Shown: positions 16,458-25,963 of the stretch, in pieces
Layout of the letters: every line of letters starts with the position of its first letter
Position numbering within the stretch: the stretch's first letter is position 1
Assembly (NCBI GenBank): GCA_017458105.1
Contig: JAFTGC010000015.1
Location: 1 to 45,578, forward strand
DNA from: Ruminococcus sp.
GTDB taxonomy: Bacteria > Bacillota > Clostridia > Oscillospirales > Acutalibacteraceae
Length of the DNA stretch: 45,578 nucleotides
Direction of reading: 5' to 3'
Notes under the pieces: generated by a model
Database searches by the model: none
What the model was told of the DNA's origin: nothing
What the model saw: only the letters and a program-made list of their open reading frames with translations
Position numbers and translations under genes: made by a program

Positions 16458-17665
16458 TTTACTTCATTGTCTACAATAGGGTTCATATAATATTTTGGAG
16501 TCATTGTTTCAAGTCTATTGGCAAGCTCGATGTTGCCCTCAAATCTAAACAATTTTAGCTGAATATCAAACAATTCCTTATTAACCGCAAAGCCCGAACC
16601 TTGCTTATATGCAAGCAAAGTGGCAAGCCTGTTCAGTCGCATAACAGACGAAAGACGGTAATAATCTTCGTTTTCAAGCAAATTTCTGATAAGTCCCATT
16701 TTTGGCATATAGTAGAAGTAAAGCCTTGCTCTTGTGCCTGTTCGCCTTGCAAGTGTCCAGACCTTTTTCTTCTGTCTGTCATAGTATGATGAAATTGTTT
16801 TTACAAACATCTGCCTTGACTTCTTTCTAAAATATTTTTTCCAAACATTATTATGGCGTTTAAATGTGCGTTCAAGCTCTTTGCAAGAAACATCCAACAA
16901 AACAATATTGTTCTGCCCTGCTGTGGTTGTCAAAGCTTTTTTACGCCACACTCTTGAGTAAACTCTTCTAAGCAAAACAGTAATTTTTGACGAAACAGCA
17001 AAGTTTTTACCATTTACTCTAACAATTTTAGTTTTATGAAGCGGATCAAAAGAAAATTCCGGAAGTGTATGATTAAAACTCTTTATAGAACTTGTGTTCA
17101 CAAAGCTGCCACCGTGATACTCAGCCATTTTATTAAAAATAAACCTTGCAACACGTTTTTTTCCGACAACTAATTTTAAGATATTTATAAACGGAACGGT
17201 AAGCAAATATTTAAACCTAACAGATGTTAATTTGCAAAAATGTTTCTCCCATCCGTGCTCTAAAAATCTAATAAAATTATGCTTAAAGCGAGTATTATTT
17301 TCCATACGGAGCGGTATAATTTCAACATATATGCCCGATTTAAAAATATTACCTTTTTGAGCAAGAGAAATATTAGTGGTTTCGGTGTTGCTGTAGCGTG
17401 CCGAATAATCCATATATTTTGGATTATTGTGCATAGAGTCAAAACTTCTGTGTTTAATATGTTTATTTTCCATAAGTTTGCAAAGACGAACAAAGTCATC
17501 ATTGCCAACCATAATAGAAGCAAACGGCTCGTCAATATCATTTGTAGTCAATGCTTTTGCGGAGGTACTGCCGTAAAGAGAATATACAATGTTATTTTCG
17601 TTGCAAATATCTCTGATTTCGCAAAGAAGCTCCATCAACACATCTTTAACTGTCTTATCACTCAT
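16454..17665 (-). CDS. LicD-like protein with degenerate active site
   Basis: A 403-residue protein whose N-terminus lines up with the three LicD proteins upstream: LLCEIRDICNENNIVYSLYGST (13-34) matches their helix and GGT loop. The LicD WDDDMDI metal motif is replaced by DEPFASI (45-51), and the first Gly of GGT stays while the second becomes Ser. Phosphotransfer is therefore doubtful. The rest is very basic (WRKK, FRKKSRQ, RQKKK) with helical segments and no clear membrane span. It may be a structural partner of the LicD enzymes; that is inference. The start is ATG 17665, behind AGGTG; a GTG at 17674 falls within that ribosome site. It lies 29 bases after the upstream LicD gene and overlaps the amidase. 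Confidence 0.6.
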   Translation of the reverse strand: MSDKTVKDVLMELLCEIRDICNENNIVYSLYGSTSAKALTTNDIDEPFASIMVGNDDFVRLCKLMENKHIKHRSFDSMHNNPKYMDYSARYSNTETTNISLAQKGNIFKSGIYVEIIPLRMENNTRFKHNFIRFLEHGWEKHFCKLTSVRFKYLLTVPFINILKLVVGKKRVARFIFNKMAEYHGGSFVNTSSIKSFNHTLPEFSFDPLHKTKIVRVNGKNFAVSSKITVLLRRVYSRVWRKKALTTTAGQNNIVLLDVSCKELERTFKRHNNVWKKYFRKKSRQMFVKTISSYYDRQKKKVWTLARRTGTRARLYFYYMPKMGLIRNLLENEDYYRLSSVMRLNRLATLLAYKQGSGFAVNKELFDIQLKLFRFEGNIELANRLETMTPKYYMNPIVDNEVK

Positions 17666-17694
17666 TGTAATCACCTAGTAATTGCCCATAACCG

Positions 17695-20124
17695 TCACAC
17701 AACGGTCAGATTCTTGTCGGACGGCAGAGGACCCTCCAGTTTAAGAGCTTTTAACGAGTCCTCATCAGTTTCGTCAGATAAATAATTAGACGAAATTTCA
17801 AGCTTATCAAGCAATTTTGCCATATATTCAATCGTAAACTTTTCAGCGGAAATTTTGCTTGCCATTCCCAGTTTTTCAAGGATAGTCAGCAACTCCTCCA
17901 CAGTATCAAACGGCTCGCACCATTTGCTAAAGTACGCAAGTTTAACTCTGTTTTTCTTTTCATCCTCAGCCGGTTTTTCCTTGCCTGTGGAAACATCAAA
18001 ATATATTAGAGAATCCGCAGAATCAAACTGCGATTTAAGATTTTTTAGTTCCGAAGTAAATCTCTTTCCGAGGATAAAAGTTAGTTTTTTATCTTTATTA
18101 TCTAAAACCGCAGCGGATTTTGCATAAGCCTCAACCGCTTTGGTGGTCAAACCTTTTTTATAGAAAATATCGCCAAGGAGAAGTTGAATTTCAACTGAAT
18201 TTTCAAATTCACCAAAACTTTTGACTGTTTGTTCTATTTTTTCAAGCTGAGCAAAATCTTCGCATATCATTACTGAGCGAAATAACTCAGCATACTTCTC
18301 TCCAATAAAAAATGAACAAATTTTAAGAAAATAGCAGTCAAATTCATCTCCCAATACTTCCTGCTTTTCCTGTGCAAAATTAAAAAGGCTGTAAATATCC
18401 TCCAAACTGCCGTTTTCAACAGTCAGATTAATGAATTTTTTACATAAACTCTTACTGTCAGGCAAAACACTCAACGCATCTTCTGCTTTTTTTGCAGAAT
18501 CAAAAAAGTCCATATTTTCGGCAACAATATCCTGAATATCAAGCCGTGTAAGTCCATTGAGAGTTTTGTGGAAGGCATCAATATACTGAGGAACCAATTT
18601 TTCACGCATTTTTGGATAATCCAAATCCAAATTTAGCTTCAACAGTTCACCGTCATCAGAATAAAGTCCCAATCCCTGTTCAATAAGAGCCTCAATCTTA
18701 TTGCGATTTTTATTAATCCCGAGATACCTCAGCACATAGATCATCAGCTTAACAACACCAATTGAGCAAGGATATTTCGCAAGCAAATCAACTGTAATAT
18801 CGTAAGCGTTTTCGTATTTTTCAACACTGACATTGTGAACAGCTTTTCTGAAAAGATGAATATCAGACTTCACCTCACGCATAAAGTCCGTTGCACAATT
18901 ACGCTGCTCATATACGGTAATCATCCTATACGCCTTAGAAATTGCATTTCGATTAAAAAGCGTAAGAATAATTTTATCCGCAATATCATTATCAATTTTT
19001 ATAACGACAGGATGACGATATTTATAAACATCATCATAATTATCTCTGCCGAAGTAATATTTATTAAACTGTACGCCAATAAAATCACTAAAGATTTCTT
19101 CCAAAACATCAAATCTGTTTTTATTAAAAGCTGAATCAATTTCTGCCCGTTTGTTTTCAAAATTTGCACGAAAATTTCTGCTCTGCTTAAATTTATCAAT
19201 AACAATTGAGCCGTTTTTCAACACAAGCCAAGGTGCCATAATCTGCATAGCAAAGGCTTTTTTGCGTAAAAACTTTTTTTTCTCCTTTTCGGCATCAATG
19301 ATAGAAAAAATCTCTTTTCTAATAGTTTTGTAATCTGTATCAAGCGAGTAGATTGAGTTATGTCCGCTCTGCTCTGTAGCAGGTGGCACAAACATCCACT
19401 CGTCCTCGTAATGTTCAACAATATAGTCACTCACTAAGTCGGGAGCTTCACCCATTGTGTCCTCAAAAAGAACCTCATTTGAACTTTCACCGAAAATTTC
19501 TTTGCGAAAAATCAGCGGTGTACCGCCCCATCTCAGCACAACATAAGGACAATCCTCTTCACGATAGCTGAACATCTTTTTCTGCAAATCGTCAAGCACC
19601 TTATCTTTGCCCTGAAACCTCATCTTAATTCTGTACCAGCCATACCTGAACTGATTACAGCAAAAACGATAGGAATACACAATACACGGATTAATAAGGT
19701 CACTGTAAAGGGTAATATCCTTGGTGTATTGCCTCCACGCTTTACCGTTGTTGGGCAAATAGTCATAACAAATTATGTCGATCATATCACCTGCCGTATC
19801 ATTAAATAAAACCTGAGTTGAATGAACGGCAGACGAAGTTTTATCGGTATAACGAGCAATAACATTGTGAAAGTTGTGATTGAGTTCCTGACATTCAAGA
19901 ATTCTGTCATCAGGCAACTCAGTTTTGCACACCTCAACAAACCTGTCCCAGTTATCCCTTGTCATAGTTATATCCATATCGTCATCCCAAGGTATAAACC
20001 CCCGGTGACGGACAGCCCCAATAAGAGTACCTCCGGCAAGTTGATAACGAATATTATGCTTTCGGCAAAGGGAATCAACTTCCTTATACAAAGTGTAAAG
20101 ATGCTTTTGTTTATCTGTTAACAT
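17695..20124 (-). CDS. Large LicD family phosphotransferase (copy A)
   Basis: An 809-residue protein. Residues 1-250 are a LicD domain with LAGGTLIGAVRHRG (29-42) and the metal motif WDDDMD (46-51). LicD enzymes move phosphocholine or similar groups from CDP donors to teichoic acid or glycan. Ordinary LicD proteins have about 270 residues. Here about 550 more follow, largely helical with TPR-like stretches (EIQLLLGDIFYKKGLTTKAVEAYAK near residue 650). It is shorter and more diverged than copies B and C. It lies 24 bases after copy B and 29 bases before the degenerate LicD-like gene, so all are in one operon. AAGGA lies eight bases before ATG. The transferred group is unknown. Confidence 0.82.
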   Translation of the reverse strand: MLTDKQKHLYTLYKEVDSLCRKHNIRYQLAGGTLIGAVRHRGFIPWDDDMDITMTRDNWDRFVEVCKTELPDDRILECQELNHNFHNVIARYTDKTSSAVHSTQVLFNDTAGDMIDIICYDYLPNNGKAWRQYTKDITLYSDLINPCIVYSYRFCCNQFRYGWYRIKMRFQGKDKVLDDLQKKMFSYREEDCPYVVLRWGGTPLIFRKEIFGESSNEVLFEDTMGEAPDLVSDYIVEHYEDEWMFVPPATEQSGHNSIYSLDTDYKTIRKEIFSIIDAEKEKKKFLRKKAFAMQIMAPWLVLKNGSIVIDKFKQSRNFRANFENKRAEIDSAFNKNRFDVLEEIFSDFIGVQFNKYYFGRDNYDDVYKYRHPVVIKIDNDIADKIILTLFNRNAISKAYRMITVYEQRNCATDFMREVKSDIHLFRKAVHNVSVEKYENAYDITVDLLAKYPCSIGVVKLMIYVLRYLGINKNRNKIEALIEQGLGLYSDDGELLKLNLDLDYPKMREKLVPQYIDAFHKTLNGLTRLDIQDIVAENMDFFDSAKKAEDALSVLPDSKSLCKKFINLTVENGSLEDIYSLFNFAQEKQEVLGDEFDCYFLKICSFFIGEKYAELFRSVMICEDFAQLEKIEQTVKSFGEFENSVEIQLLLGDIFYKKGLTTKAVEAYAKSAAVLDNKDKKLTFILGKRFTSELKNLKSQFDSADSLIYFDVSTGKEKPAEDEKKNRVKLAYFSKWCEPFDTVEELLTILEKLGMASKISAEKFTIEYMAKLLDKLEISSNYLSDETDEDSLKALKLEGPLPSDKNLTVV

Positions 20125-20148
20125 TTTATATTTCCTTACAAAATCTCA

Positions 20149-22836
20149 TCATTGTACAGCTTTTTCAACAGCATCATCATTTATCTCTTCAATACAGTCA
20201 TCGTCAAAGAAAGACAGATTGACAGAGTCAAAATTACTGCAAATTGCTGTCACAATCCTTAAAGTGAAATGAGATTTTTCTGTAATCCTGTACTTTTTAA
20301 TGATTTTATCCGCATCTTCCTGCTCAAGCAGATTCAACTTGCAAAGATAACCAAGTATTTTCTTTACATTTGGGTAAATTCTGTCAATACCCTGCTTGTA
20401 AAATCTAATAAGATTTTTCTTATTGTTAATGCCTTTAATGTAGGCTTCCTCCGCAGTAAGACCTCTATTTTCAAGTCCCTTGTGAATAAAATCCTTATTA
20501 TAGGATGAGTATAATTTTTTGTATATGTTGATAATTTCTCTTTTTAAATTACCCTTAAGTACACGGTTCAAATACGGAAGTTCGCTACGTTCAATACATT
20601 CAAGCACGCGTTTTTGGGATTCCTCGGTTTTTCCTATGCGATAAAGCAGTCTGCCCTCAAGTTCCATACAGTAAATGTACTCATCAGTAGAGCTATCAAT
20701 TTCACGCATATCGTCACGCAAACGTGCGAGAATATTAACAAATTCATCAAACTCCGAAGCTTTATAAAGCTCGGTTGTAATGGCTGTGACATATTCACTG
20801 CCGCAAATTTCAAGATAAGTCGAGCTGAACCACTTATCAACAACTACCTCAATATCAGTGTACTTGTTTTCAGCAAATTTTTCTGAATATTTTTTGTAAA
20901 TTTTCTTAATATATTTTATAAGCCTGTGCTGAGCATCCGCCTTTAAAACAGGGTCAGTTTCAGCATCAGCTAATTTTTTCAAAAGTTCAAATTTTTTCTC
21001 GTAAACACCAGCATTGTCAGGCACGATCTGTCTTATTCGGTTAATGAGATCAATCGAAACATAGCGAATTTTATCACGCTTAGGTTTGCCGATGGTGACA
21101 GTATCTTCAAGAATCTGCTCTGCATCATCGTCCTCATCATCTAAATCGTCCGAATTTTCCAAAATTTCGCCAATATGTTTATCACAGTAGTCAAAATAAA
21201 AATCAAGATTTTCTTTGACAACATCCATAATATCAAGACGCATAAAACCGTTGAGAGTTTCACGGAAACAGTAGACATATTTAAGAAGCACCTCGTTTTT
21301 ATTTTCGGCAAACTCGGTGTCCATAATATATTTTTCAAAATCCTTGTTTTCCGGGTAAAGATCCAGCCCATGTTCTGCAAGAGCACGAACCTTATCACAG
21401 TTATCGTCAATACTTTCAATTCGGGTATAACGGCATATTTGAAGATTTATAATACCCATACTGTCAGGATATTTTTCAATCAAACCGTCAATAAGCGGTA
21501 TCGCCTGAGCAAACTCTCCAAGAGAAAAATGCGAAACTGCCTGTCTAAAAGTCAAAATATCCTCGTTAAGTTCCTCCATAAACGGAGTTTTCGCTCCCTT
21601 ATTGGCCTCATAAACATCAATAAAACGCTTTGCAACGGCAATTCTCCCTGTGTGAAAAAGAGTCAGCAAAACAAGTTCAAAGTAGTTTAACTTAATTTCG
21701 ACCAAAATAGGAGCATAGTATCGGTAAGCACCGGCTGCATCAAAACGACCGATAGTTTTTCTGTCATTTTGGACAGCAATAAAGCCCGCAAAAATTTCGG
21801 ACAATCTTGCAAAATTATGACTTTCGGCACATTGCTCAATTTCTTCACGGTATTCACCGTAATCACGAAAAAACTGCAGCTCACTTGCTGTTTTACGAAG
21901 TGCAAGGTTCATATCCTTTAAGTCGTTCCACGAATCCTCATGCAGCATAGCAATTTTTTGTCTTGTACGGAACTTTTTGCGAGTTTTCTTTTTATCAGCA
22001 AAGCTGAAAATTTCTTGCCTTAGTCTTGGATAAGGCACTTGTGTGCTGAAAACTGCAACTGCCTCGTGGCTTTCTTGCTCAGCTGTCGGCGGAACATACA
22101 TCCACTCGTCACCGTAGTGATAAACAAGGTAGTCAAACGGCTTGTTCGGACAACGAGTATAGGTATCCACATACGGGTATCTGACTGAACAATCACCAAT
22201 CATTTCTTTCGGAAAAACAAGCGGGACTCCGCCCCAACGCATTGCATAAAAGTCGCACTTGTCCTCATCATACTGAGTTAGCTTATTTTCGACTTCCTGC
22301 AAGACCTTTTCCCTGCCAAAAAGCCTCATTTTAGCACGGTACCAAAAAAACCTATATTTATTAGCACGAAAACGATAGGAATACACAATTGAACCATTTA
22401 TAAGGTCGCTAAACAACAATACATCTTTGTTATACTGCTCAGCAGCTTCTTTATCATTTGGAAGCGGGTCAAGCGAAAAAATGTCTATAACAAAACCGGC
22501 TTCATCATCATGAAGCACCTGATTACGGTGAATTGTAGTCATATTTACATCAGTATATCTGGCAATCGGATTGTGGTAGGTTCTGTCAAACTCCTGACAG
22601 GCAAGAACCCTGCCCTCAGGCAGAACTCCATCTTGCTGACAAACTTTCATAAATTTACGCCAGTTGCTGAGCGTCATATATATATCCATATCATCATCCC
22701 AAGGTATAAAACCCCTGTGACGAATTGCACCAATCATGGTTCCTCCGGCTGCACAATACTCTATGTCAAACCGCTGACAGATTTCGTCAATTTCCTTATA
22801 AAGTTGATATAAATATTCCTGATATTTTGTTAACAT
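20149..22836 (-). CDS. Large LicD family phosphotransferase (copy B)
   Basis: An 895-residue LicD protein with the intact AAGGTMIGAIRHRG (29-42) and WDDDMD (46-51) motifs. A long helical C-terminal region follows, containing TPR-like repeats and an acidic insert (SDDLDDEDDD near residue 565). It is a clear paralogue of copy C: over the first 83 residues I count about 13 differences. No membrane segment or signal peptide is seen, so it acts in the cytoplasm, presumably on lipid-linked or nucleotide-linked precursors. It has its own promoter and a leader of about 188 bases with repeats, and it leads the operon copy B - copy A - LicD-like - amidase. AGAGG precedes ATG by seven bases. Confidence 0.85.
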   Translation of the reverse strand: MLTKYQEYLYQLYKEIDEICQRFDIEYCAAGGTMIGAIRHRGFIPWDDDMDIYMTLSNWRKFMKVCQQDGVLPEGRVLACQEFDRTYHNPIARYTDVNMTTIHRNQVLHDDEAGFVIDIFSLDPLPNDKEAAEQYNKDVLLFSDLINGSIVYSYRFRANKYRFFWYRAKMRLFGREKVLQEVENKLTQYDEDKCDFYAMRWGGVPLVFPKEMIGDCSVRYPYVDTYTRCPNKPFDYLVYHYGDEWMYVPPTAEQESHEAVAVFSTQVPYPRLRQEIFSFADKKKTRKKFRTRQKIAMLHEDSWNDLKDMNLALRKTASELQFFRDYGEYREEIEQCAESHNFARLSEIFAGFIAVQNDRKTIGRFDAAGAYRYYAPILVEIKLNYFELVLLTLFHTGRIAVAKRFIDVYEANKGAKTPFMEELNEDILTFRQAVSHFSLGEFAQAIPLIDGLIEKYPDSMGIINLQICRYTRIESIDDNCDKVRALAEHGLDLYPENKDFEKYIMDTEFAENKNEVLLKYVYCFRETLNGFMRLDIMDVVKENLDFYFDYCDKHIGEILENSDDLDDEDDDAEQILEDTVTIGKPKRDKIRYVSIDLINRIRQIVPDNAGVYEKKFELLKKLADAETDPVLKADAQHRLIKYIKKIYKKYSEKFAENKYTDIEVVVDKWFSSTYLEICGSEYVTAITTELYKASEFDEFVNILARLRDDMREIDSSTDEYIYCMELEGRLLYRIGKTEESQKRVLECIERSELPYLNRVLKGNLKREIINIYKKLYSSYNKDFIHKGLENRGLTAEEAYIKGINNKKNLIRFYKQGIDRIYPNVKKILGYLCKLNLLEQEDADKIIKKYRITEKSHFTLRIVTAICSNFDSVNLSFFDDDCIEEINDDAVEKAVQ

Positions 22837-22848
22837 CGCAATTCCTCT

Positions 22849-22919
22849 TACACTTCGCTGAAAAAATCAAGTATTAATTCCTTCGGAAGTTTTATTGCCG
22901 AAGCCGTTTTATTCAGCAT
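22849..22919 (-). other. 23-codon open frame ending at the ribosome site of LicD copy B
   Basis: ATG at 22919 opens a 23-residue frame (MLNKTASAIKLP...FFSEV) that stops at 22849, where the TAA abuts the AGAGG ribosome site of LicD copy B. It has no visible Shine-Dalgarno site. It could be a leader peptide coupling translation to copy B, or the remnant C-terminus of a lost gene. I cannot tell which. Confidence 0.3.
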
Positions 22920-22990
22920 CTGTAGGCATTATGAGAAAAAATACATAAAAACAGCTGACTGCATATTTGACATTCAGCAATTAAATATAC

Positions 22991-23022
22991 CTTTCCCATA
23001 TTATACATAACTTTCCATATTA
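22991..23022. repeat. Tandem CTTTCC-CATATTA direct repeats downstream of the LicD copy B promoter
   Basis: CTTTCCCATATTA at 22991 and CTTTCCATATTA at 23011 start exactly 20 bases apart, about two helical turns. The core CCATATTA occurs a third time at 23045-23052, inside the promoter spacer. The first two lie just after the expected transcription start near 23024, a suitable place for a repressor or for RNA-level control. Confidence 0.55.
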
Positions 23023-23030
23023 ACACTATT

Positions 23031-23060
23031 ATTCTACCATAAAGCCATATTATAAGTCAA
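23031..23060 (-). promoter_or_regulatory. Promoter of the LicD copy B operon
   Basis: On the minus strand TTGACT (23055-23060), an 18-base spacer and TAGAAT (23031-23036) with ATGG before the -10. The spacer resembles that of the SDR promoter: both begin TTGACTTAT and end TTTATGGTA. Confidence 0.7.
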
Positions 23061-23121
23061 CAATGTTATGGGTTACAAATTACTTACAAAGAAAATTAAA
23101 TTATTCTTTAAAGACAATAAA

Positions 23122-25806
23122 TTAGTTAAAAAACCGTTCCATAATATTATCGTCAACATCCTCAATGCAAACTTCATCAATAGTAGAAAAACTTACACTA
23201 TCTAAACATTCACAAATTGCCGTAGCAATTCTCAATGTAAATCTTGAATCTTCGATAATCTTGTTATTTTCAATAATTTGTTTTGCTTCTTTTTCTTTTA
23301 GTAAGTTTAATTTTAGGAGATAATTGATAATCCGCAAAACACTTGGAAAATCCCGGTCAATTTGAGTTTTATAAAAACGAATAAGCCTTTTTTTGTTTTT
23401 CTGACTTTTTGCATAGGCTTCATCACTGTTTAATCCTTGAGTTTCAATTTCCTTATGAATATAATATTTATTGTATGACGAATATAATTTTCTATAAATA
23501 TTATTTACTTCTAAACGAAGTTTTTCACCCAAAACACAATTCAGGTAAGGAATATTGCTATTTTCTATACACTCAAACAGAATTTTACGAGATTCCTCAC
23601 TTTTGCCAACCTGATACAACAGCAAACTCTCAAGTTCCATACAATAAAGATAATCGTCGGATGAAACATCTATACTATGCATATCGTCACGCAATCTATC
23701 CAAAAGTTCAACACTCTCTTTATATTCAGAAACCGCATAAACCTTAGCAGTAATTTTGGTAATATACTCGCTATTGCATATTTCAAGATAACAACTTTTG
23801 AACCAAGTGTTTACCAGTTTTTCAATATCCTTGTATTCGCCGTCTTCAAAGTACGGTGAATACTTTTTATAAATCTTTCTAATATATTTTATCAATCTAT
23901 GTTGATTTTCAGCTTTTATAACCGGGTCAGTTTCTACCTCTGCAATTTTTCTAAGCAAATCAAACTTTTTTTCAAAAACTCTCGCATTATCCGGAAGAAT
24001 TTGAATTATTTTATCAATAAGGTCAACAGAAACAAACTTTCTATTATTATTTACGGGTTTACCTATGGTAATAATACCCTCCAAATAACGCTCAACTTGT
24101 TTGTTATCCTCATCAAAATCATCAATGTCAATAACATCCGTTAGATGTTTGTCACAGTAGTCAAAATAAAAATTAAGATTTTCACTGACAACATCCATAA
24201 TATCGAGCCGCATAAAGCCATTTAAAATATCATGGAAAGCGTAAACATACTTTAAAAGCACTTTTTCTTTATTGTCTGCAAATTCAGTATCCAGCAAATA
24301 CTTTTCAAAATCCTTGTTGCCCGGGTAAAGACGCAAACCTCGTTCAGCTAGTTTACGCACCTTATTAAGATTATCATCAATACTCTCTATTCTTGTGTAA
24401 CGGCAAATTTGCAAATTTATAACACCGATACTATTGGGGTATTTTTCAATCAAACTGTCAATAAGCGGAATAGACTTATCAAAATCACCTGATGCAAAGC
24501 ATGAAACAGCCTCTCTGAAAGTCAAAATATCGTTATTAAGCTCCTCAATAAAAGGAGTTTTCGAACCCTTATTAAATTCATAAACATCAATAAACCGTTT
24601 AGCAACAGCAATTTTTCCTGTGTTAAAAAGGGTCAGCAAAACAAGTTCAAAGTAATGACTCTGTACTTCTATCAAAATCGGAGCATAATAACGATATGCA
24701 CCCACCGCGTCAAATCTGCCTATAATCTTTCGGTGACTTTGAACTGAAATGTATTCATCAAAAATTTCTGAAAGTTCAGCATAATTATTTTGGGCAAAAG
24801 CTTCTTCAATTTTCTGACGATTTGTATCAAACATACGGGCAAAATACAATTCATCAGCGACTTTAAGAATTGACAAATTGACATCCTTAAGGTCATTCCA
24901 CGAATTTTCGTGAAGCATCGCAATTTTTTGTCTTGTACGGAGTTTTGCACGAGCTTTCTTTTTATCAATTAAATTGTAAATTTCGCTTTTTAAATTAGGA
25001 TAATCCAAATCAGTGTTAAAAACCGCTACTGTTTCGTGATTTTCCTGCTCTTCAGTTGGAGGAACATACATCCACTCATCACCATAATGATAAACCAAGT
25101 AGTCAAAGGGTTTGTTAGGACATCGTGTAAAAGTATCCTCGTATTTATATACTACAGAACAATCCCCAATCATCTCTTTAGGAAAAACCAGCGGAACGCC
25201 GCCCCAACGCATAGCATAAAAGTCACACTCATCTTCATCGTATTGCGTAATCATATTCTCTATTTTTTGCAAAATTTTTTCGTTGCCGAATATCTTCATT
25301 TTAAAACGATACCACAAAAAACGAAATTTATTTGCTCTGAAACGATAGGAATACACCATAGAACCATTGATGAGATCACTATACAAAAGCACATCCTTAT
25401 TGTAACGATCAGCTGATTTTTTATCATCTGGGATCGGATCAAGGCATAAAATATCAATTACAAAACCTGCTTCATCATCATGAAGAACTTGATTTTTATG
25501 AATCGTAGTCATATTAAGATCTGTGTATCTACCGATGACATTATGGTAATTTCTATTAAACTCCTGACATGCAAGTACCCTTCCTTTCGGAAGAACACCG
25601 TCTTGATGACAAACATTCATAAACTTATGCCAGTTTTTTTGAGTCATATAAATATCCATATCATCGTCCCATGGTATAAACCCCCTGTGACGAATAGCAC
25701 CAATCATAGTGCCCCCTGCTGCACAGTACTCTATACCGAAACGTCCACAGATTTCATCAATCTCTTTATACAGTTTTAACAAGTGTTTCTGATATTCCGT
25801 CAGCAT
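23122..25806 (-). CDS. Large LicD family phosphotransferase (copy C)
   Basis: An 894-residue LicD protein, collinear with copy B from end to end. It has AAGGTMIGAIRHRG (29-42), WDDDMD (46-51), a conserved RWGGVPLVFPKEM segment near residue 200, YGDEWMYVPPT near 240, and the same helical C-terminal half with TPR-like character. The coding sequence is visibly more AT-rich than copy B, although the proteins are close, which suggests an older duplication with relaxed codon use or separate histories. The start ATG 25806 follows AGAGGT. A small hairpin (25822-25843) lies just ahead of the ribosome site. A terminator separates it from the SDR gene upstream, so its promoter should lie in 25807-25878, but I cannot identify one with confidence. 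Confidence 0.85.
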   Translation of the reverse strand: MLTEYQKHLLKLYKEIDEICGRFGIEYCAAGGTMIGAIRHRGFIPWDDDMDIYMTQKNWHKFMNVCHQDGVLPKGRVLACQEFNRNYHNVIGRYTDLNMTTIHKNQVLHDDEAGFVIDILCLDPIPDDKKSADRYNKDVLLYSDLINGSMVYSYRFRANKFRFLWYRFKMKIFGNEKILQKIENMITQYDEDECDFYAMRWGGVPLVFPKEMIGDCSVVYKYEDTFTRCPNKPFDYLVYHYGDEWMYVPPTEEQENHETVAVFNTDLDYPNLKSEIYNLIDKKKARAKLRTRQKIAMLHENSWNDLKDVNLSILKVADELYFARMFDTNRQKIEEAFAQNNYAELSEIFDEYISVQSHRKIIGRFDAVGAYRYYAPILIEVQSHYFELVLLTLFNTGKIAVAKRFIDVYEFNKGSKTPFIEELNNDILTFREAVSCFASGDFDKSIPLIDSLIEKYPNSIGVINLQICRYTRIESIDDNLNKVRKLAERGLRLYPGNKDFEKYLLDTEFADNKEKVLLKYVYAFHDILNGFMRLDIMDVVSENLNFYFDYCDKHLTDVIDIDDFDEDNKQVERYLEGIITIGKPVNNNRKFVSVDLIDKIIQILPDNARVFEKKFDLLRKIAEVETDPVIKAENQHRLIKYIRKIYKKYSPYFEDGEYKDIEKLVNTWFKSCYLEICNSEYITKITAKVYAVSEYKESVELLDRLRDDMHSIDVSSDDYLYCMELESLLLYQVGKSEESRKILFECIENSNIPYLNCVLGEKLRLEVNNIYRKLYSSYNKYYIHKEIETQGLNSDEAYAKSQKNKKRLIRFYKTQIDRDFPSVLRIINYLLKLNLLKEKEAKQIIENNKIIEDSRFTLRIATAICECLDSVSFSTIDEVCIEDVDDNIMERFFN

Positions 25807-25874
25807 TTTATACCTCTAATACTGCATAAACCCAGTTATGCGGATATAACACCTCAATTATGTTTCGAACTATC

Positions 25875-25900
25875 TAAAAGCCCGAACAAGATGCCGGGCT
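25875..25900 (-). terminator. Hairpin after the SDR gene
   Basis: AGCCCG (25879-25884) pairs with CGGGCT (25895-25900) over a ten-base loop. On the minus strand it is followed by TTTTAG, a short U-tract. Confidence 0.55.
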
Positions 25901-25963
25901 AAAAAATTTTTTATATATTTCACATATAAACAGTTGAATATTCATCAAAAAAACTAAATTCAA

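Noticed and set aside
25822..25843. Small hairpin before the ribosome site of LicD copy C as a terminator
   Set aside because: The stem is only eight pairs with no U-tract. It might affect translation, but evidence is lacking.
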